From NCBI GenBank assembly GCA_014729315.1, contig WJKD01000611.1:1-6923 (forward strand): a DNA stretch of 6,923 nt, in the 5' to 3' direction. This stretch comes from Promethearchaeota archaeon. Its GTDB lineage: Archaea; Asgardarchaeota; Lokiarchaeia; Sigynarchaeales; SOKP01. A program made the translations under genes and the position numbers. Shown piece after piece: positions 6,372 to 6,923 of the stretch (positions are counted from its first letter, which is position 1; each line of letters begins with the position of its first letter). Under the pieces are notes generated by a model, which was given only the letters and a program-made list of their open reading frames with translations, did no database searches and was not told the origin of the DNA.

Positions 6372-6731
6372 TATCTAAAACGTTGTGAAGTGATGAGGCC
6401 GCCATTATTGCCCCCTTGATGTATAAACAAATTAGTATCCAAATCTGCATTACATCATTCATGTAGTTAAAATAATCATATCTAAAGTTATAAAAACCAG
6501 AGTGTTTGAAAAATTTATTTTTTGACTTTGAATTTTTCGCGAACCGCGTTTCCTTAAAATTTGAATATTATACAGAAAGATTAGTGAATATAATAGAATG
6601 TATGTTTGTCCTGGTAGCAGAATAAATGTAACTAAAAAATACAAATATGTCAAGAAAATTTTTCGTAAATTGTTACTGGTAATTTTTAGTTATTGTAAAA
6701 ATATCTCGTTCCATGATTTGCCCCGCCTGCA

Positions 6732-6752
6732 ATTCCATCCTTCAAATGGAAT
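6732..6752. repeat. Short hairpin in the right flank
   Basis: ATTCCAT (6732-6738) and ATGGAAT (6746-6752) form a perfect 7-bp stem with a seven-base loop. It is embedded in a locally GC-richer patch (about 6718-6770) inside AT-rich DNA, so it may belong to a dispersed repeat. No T-run follows on either strand. Confidence 0.35.
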
Positions 6753-6923
6753 CCGAGCCGCAAGAGGGTGCATTAAAGAATTTTAATTTTTCTCCTGACT
6801 TTTTGGAATATTTCATTATTTTAGTAATTCCCGATACCGATTTCGACAAATTAAAGTCCATTTCCATTTTCTCAGCTTCGACAGTGCTCTCACCAAATTA
6901 AAACCGGGGAATGACCTGAATGA

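Larger units (their letters stand above)
6285..6923. other. AT-rich region upstream of the nuclease-helicase operon, no supported gene
   Basis: No convincing gene is seen in these 639 nt. Three short open frames exist. A 64-codon minus-strand frame at 6459-6653 is hydrophobic but low in complexity and lacks a ribosome binding site. A 62-codon plus-strand frame at 6713-6901 starts with a CPAC pair of cysteines. An antisense 41-codon minus-strand frame at 6742-6867 is Lys/Ser-rich. None has a ribosome binding site or a family I recognise. The region should hold the promoter of the operon and may end the island on this side. Confidence 0.45.

Noticed and set aside
6459..6653. 64-codon hydrophobic minus-strand open frame, possibly a small membrane toxin or a third operon gene
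   Set aside because: The hydrophobic run reflects AT-rich DNA. There is no ribosome binding site, and the gap to the nuclease gene is about 175 nt.
1..6923. CRISPR array, transposase or insertion sequence, retron reverse transcriptase, rRNA
   Set aside because: No regularly spaced direct repeats, no transposase or reverse transcriptase motifs and no rRNA sequence were seen on either strand.

Overview
This window looks like a piece of a Bacteroidota chromosome (inference). It is AT-rich, all recognisable genes lie on the minus strand, and its left edge carries the start of a lipoprotein with the N-terminal signature of a surface glycosidase, typical of Cytophaga/Bacteroides-type genomes. No taxonomic marker is present, so this rests on style rather than proof. 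The window is best read as a compact anti-phage defence island beside an ordinary metabolic gene.

Layout in order of minus-strand transcription, from right to left. Positions 6285-6923 are AT-rich with no supported gene; they contain a small hairpin and a possible promoter. Next comes a two-gene operon: a DUF1837/PD-(D/E)XK nuclease-like gene (hamA-like, stop at 5403) overlaps by 11 nt an SF2 DEAH-box, Ski2/Hel308-like helicase gene (hamB-like, 2159-5413). The order, overlap, sizes and motifs match the Hachiman defence system. A 431-nt non-coding gap (1728-2158) holds the 3' end of a plus-strand group II intron (domains V and VI, about 1985-2051), a perfect 9-bp hairpin, and a possible second, decayed domain-V-like element on the minus strand. 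No reverse transcriptase is present.

Then comes a stand-alone TIR-macro fusion gene (432-1727) with a strong ribosome binding site. It joins a TIR domain that keeps the likely catalytic Glu to a C-terminal macro domain. A 302-nt non-coding stretch with two inverted repeats (130-431) separates it from the truncated lipoprotein gene at the left edge.

How the parts may work together: HamA and HamB homologues form a nuclease-helicase complex that senses aberrant DNA and degrades it. The TIR-macro protein is probably an independent NAD+-linked abortive defence factor, in which one half could make an ADP-ribose-type signal and the other half bind it. The intron debris and the composition change between the two systems suggest the island grew by separate acquisitions next to a native glycosidase gene. 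The most novel element is the TIR-macro fusion in a single polypeptide without the separate effector known from Thoeris systems.
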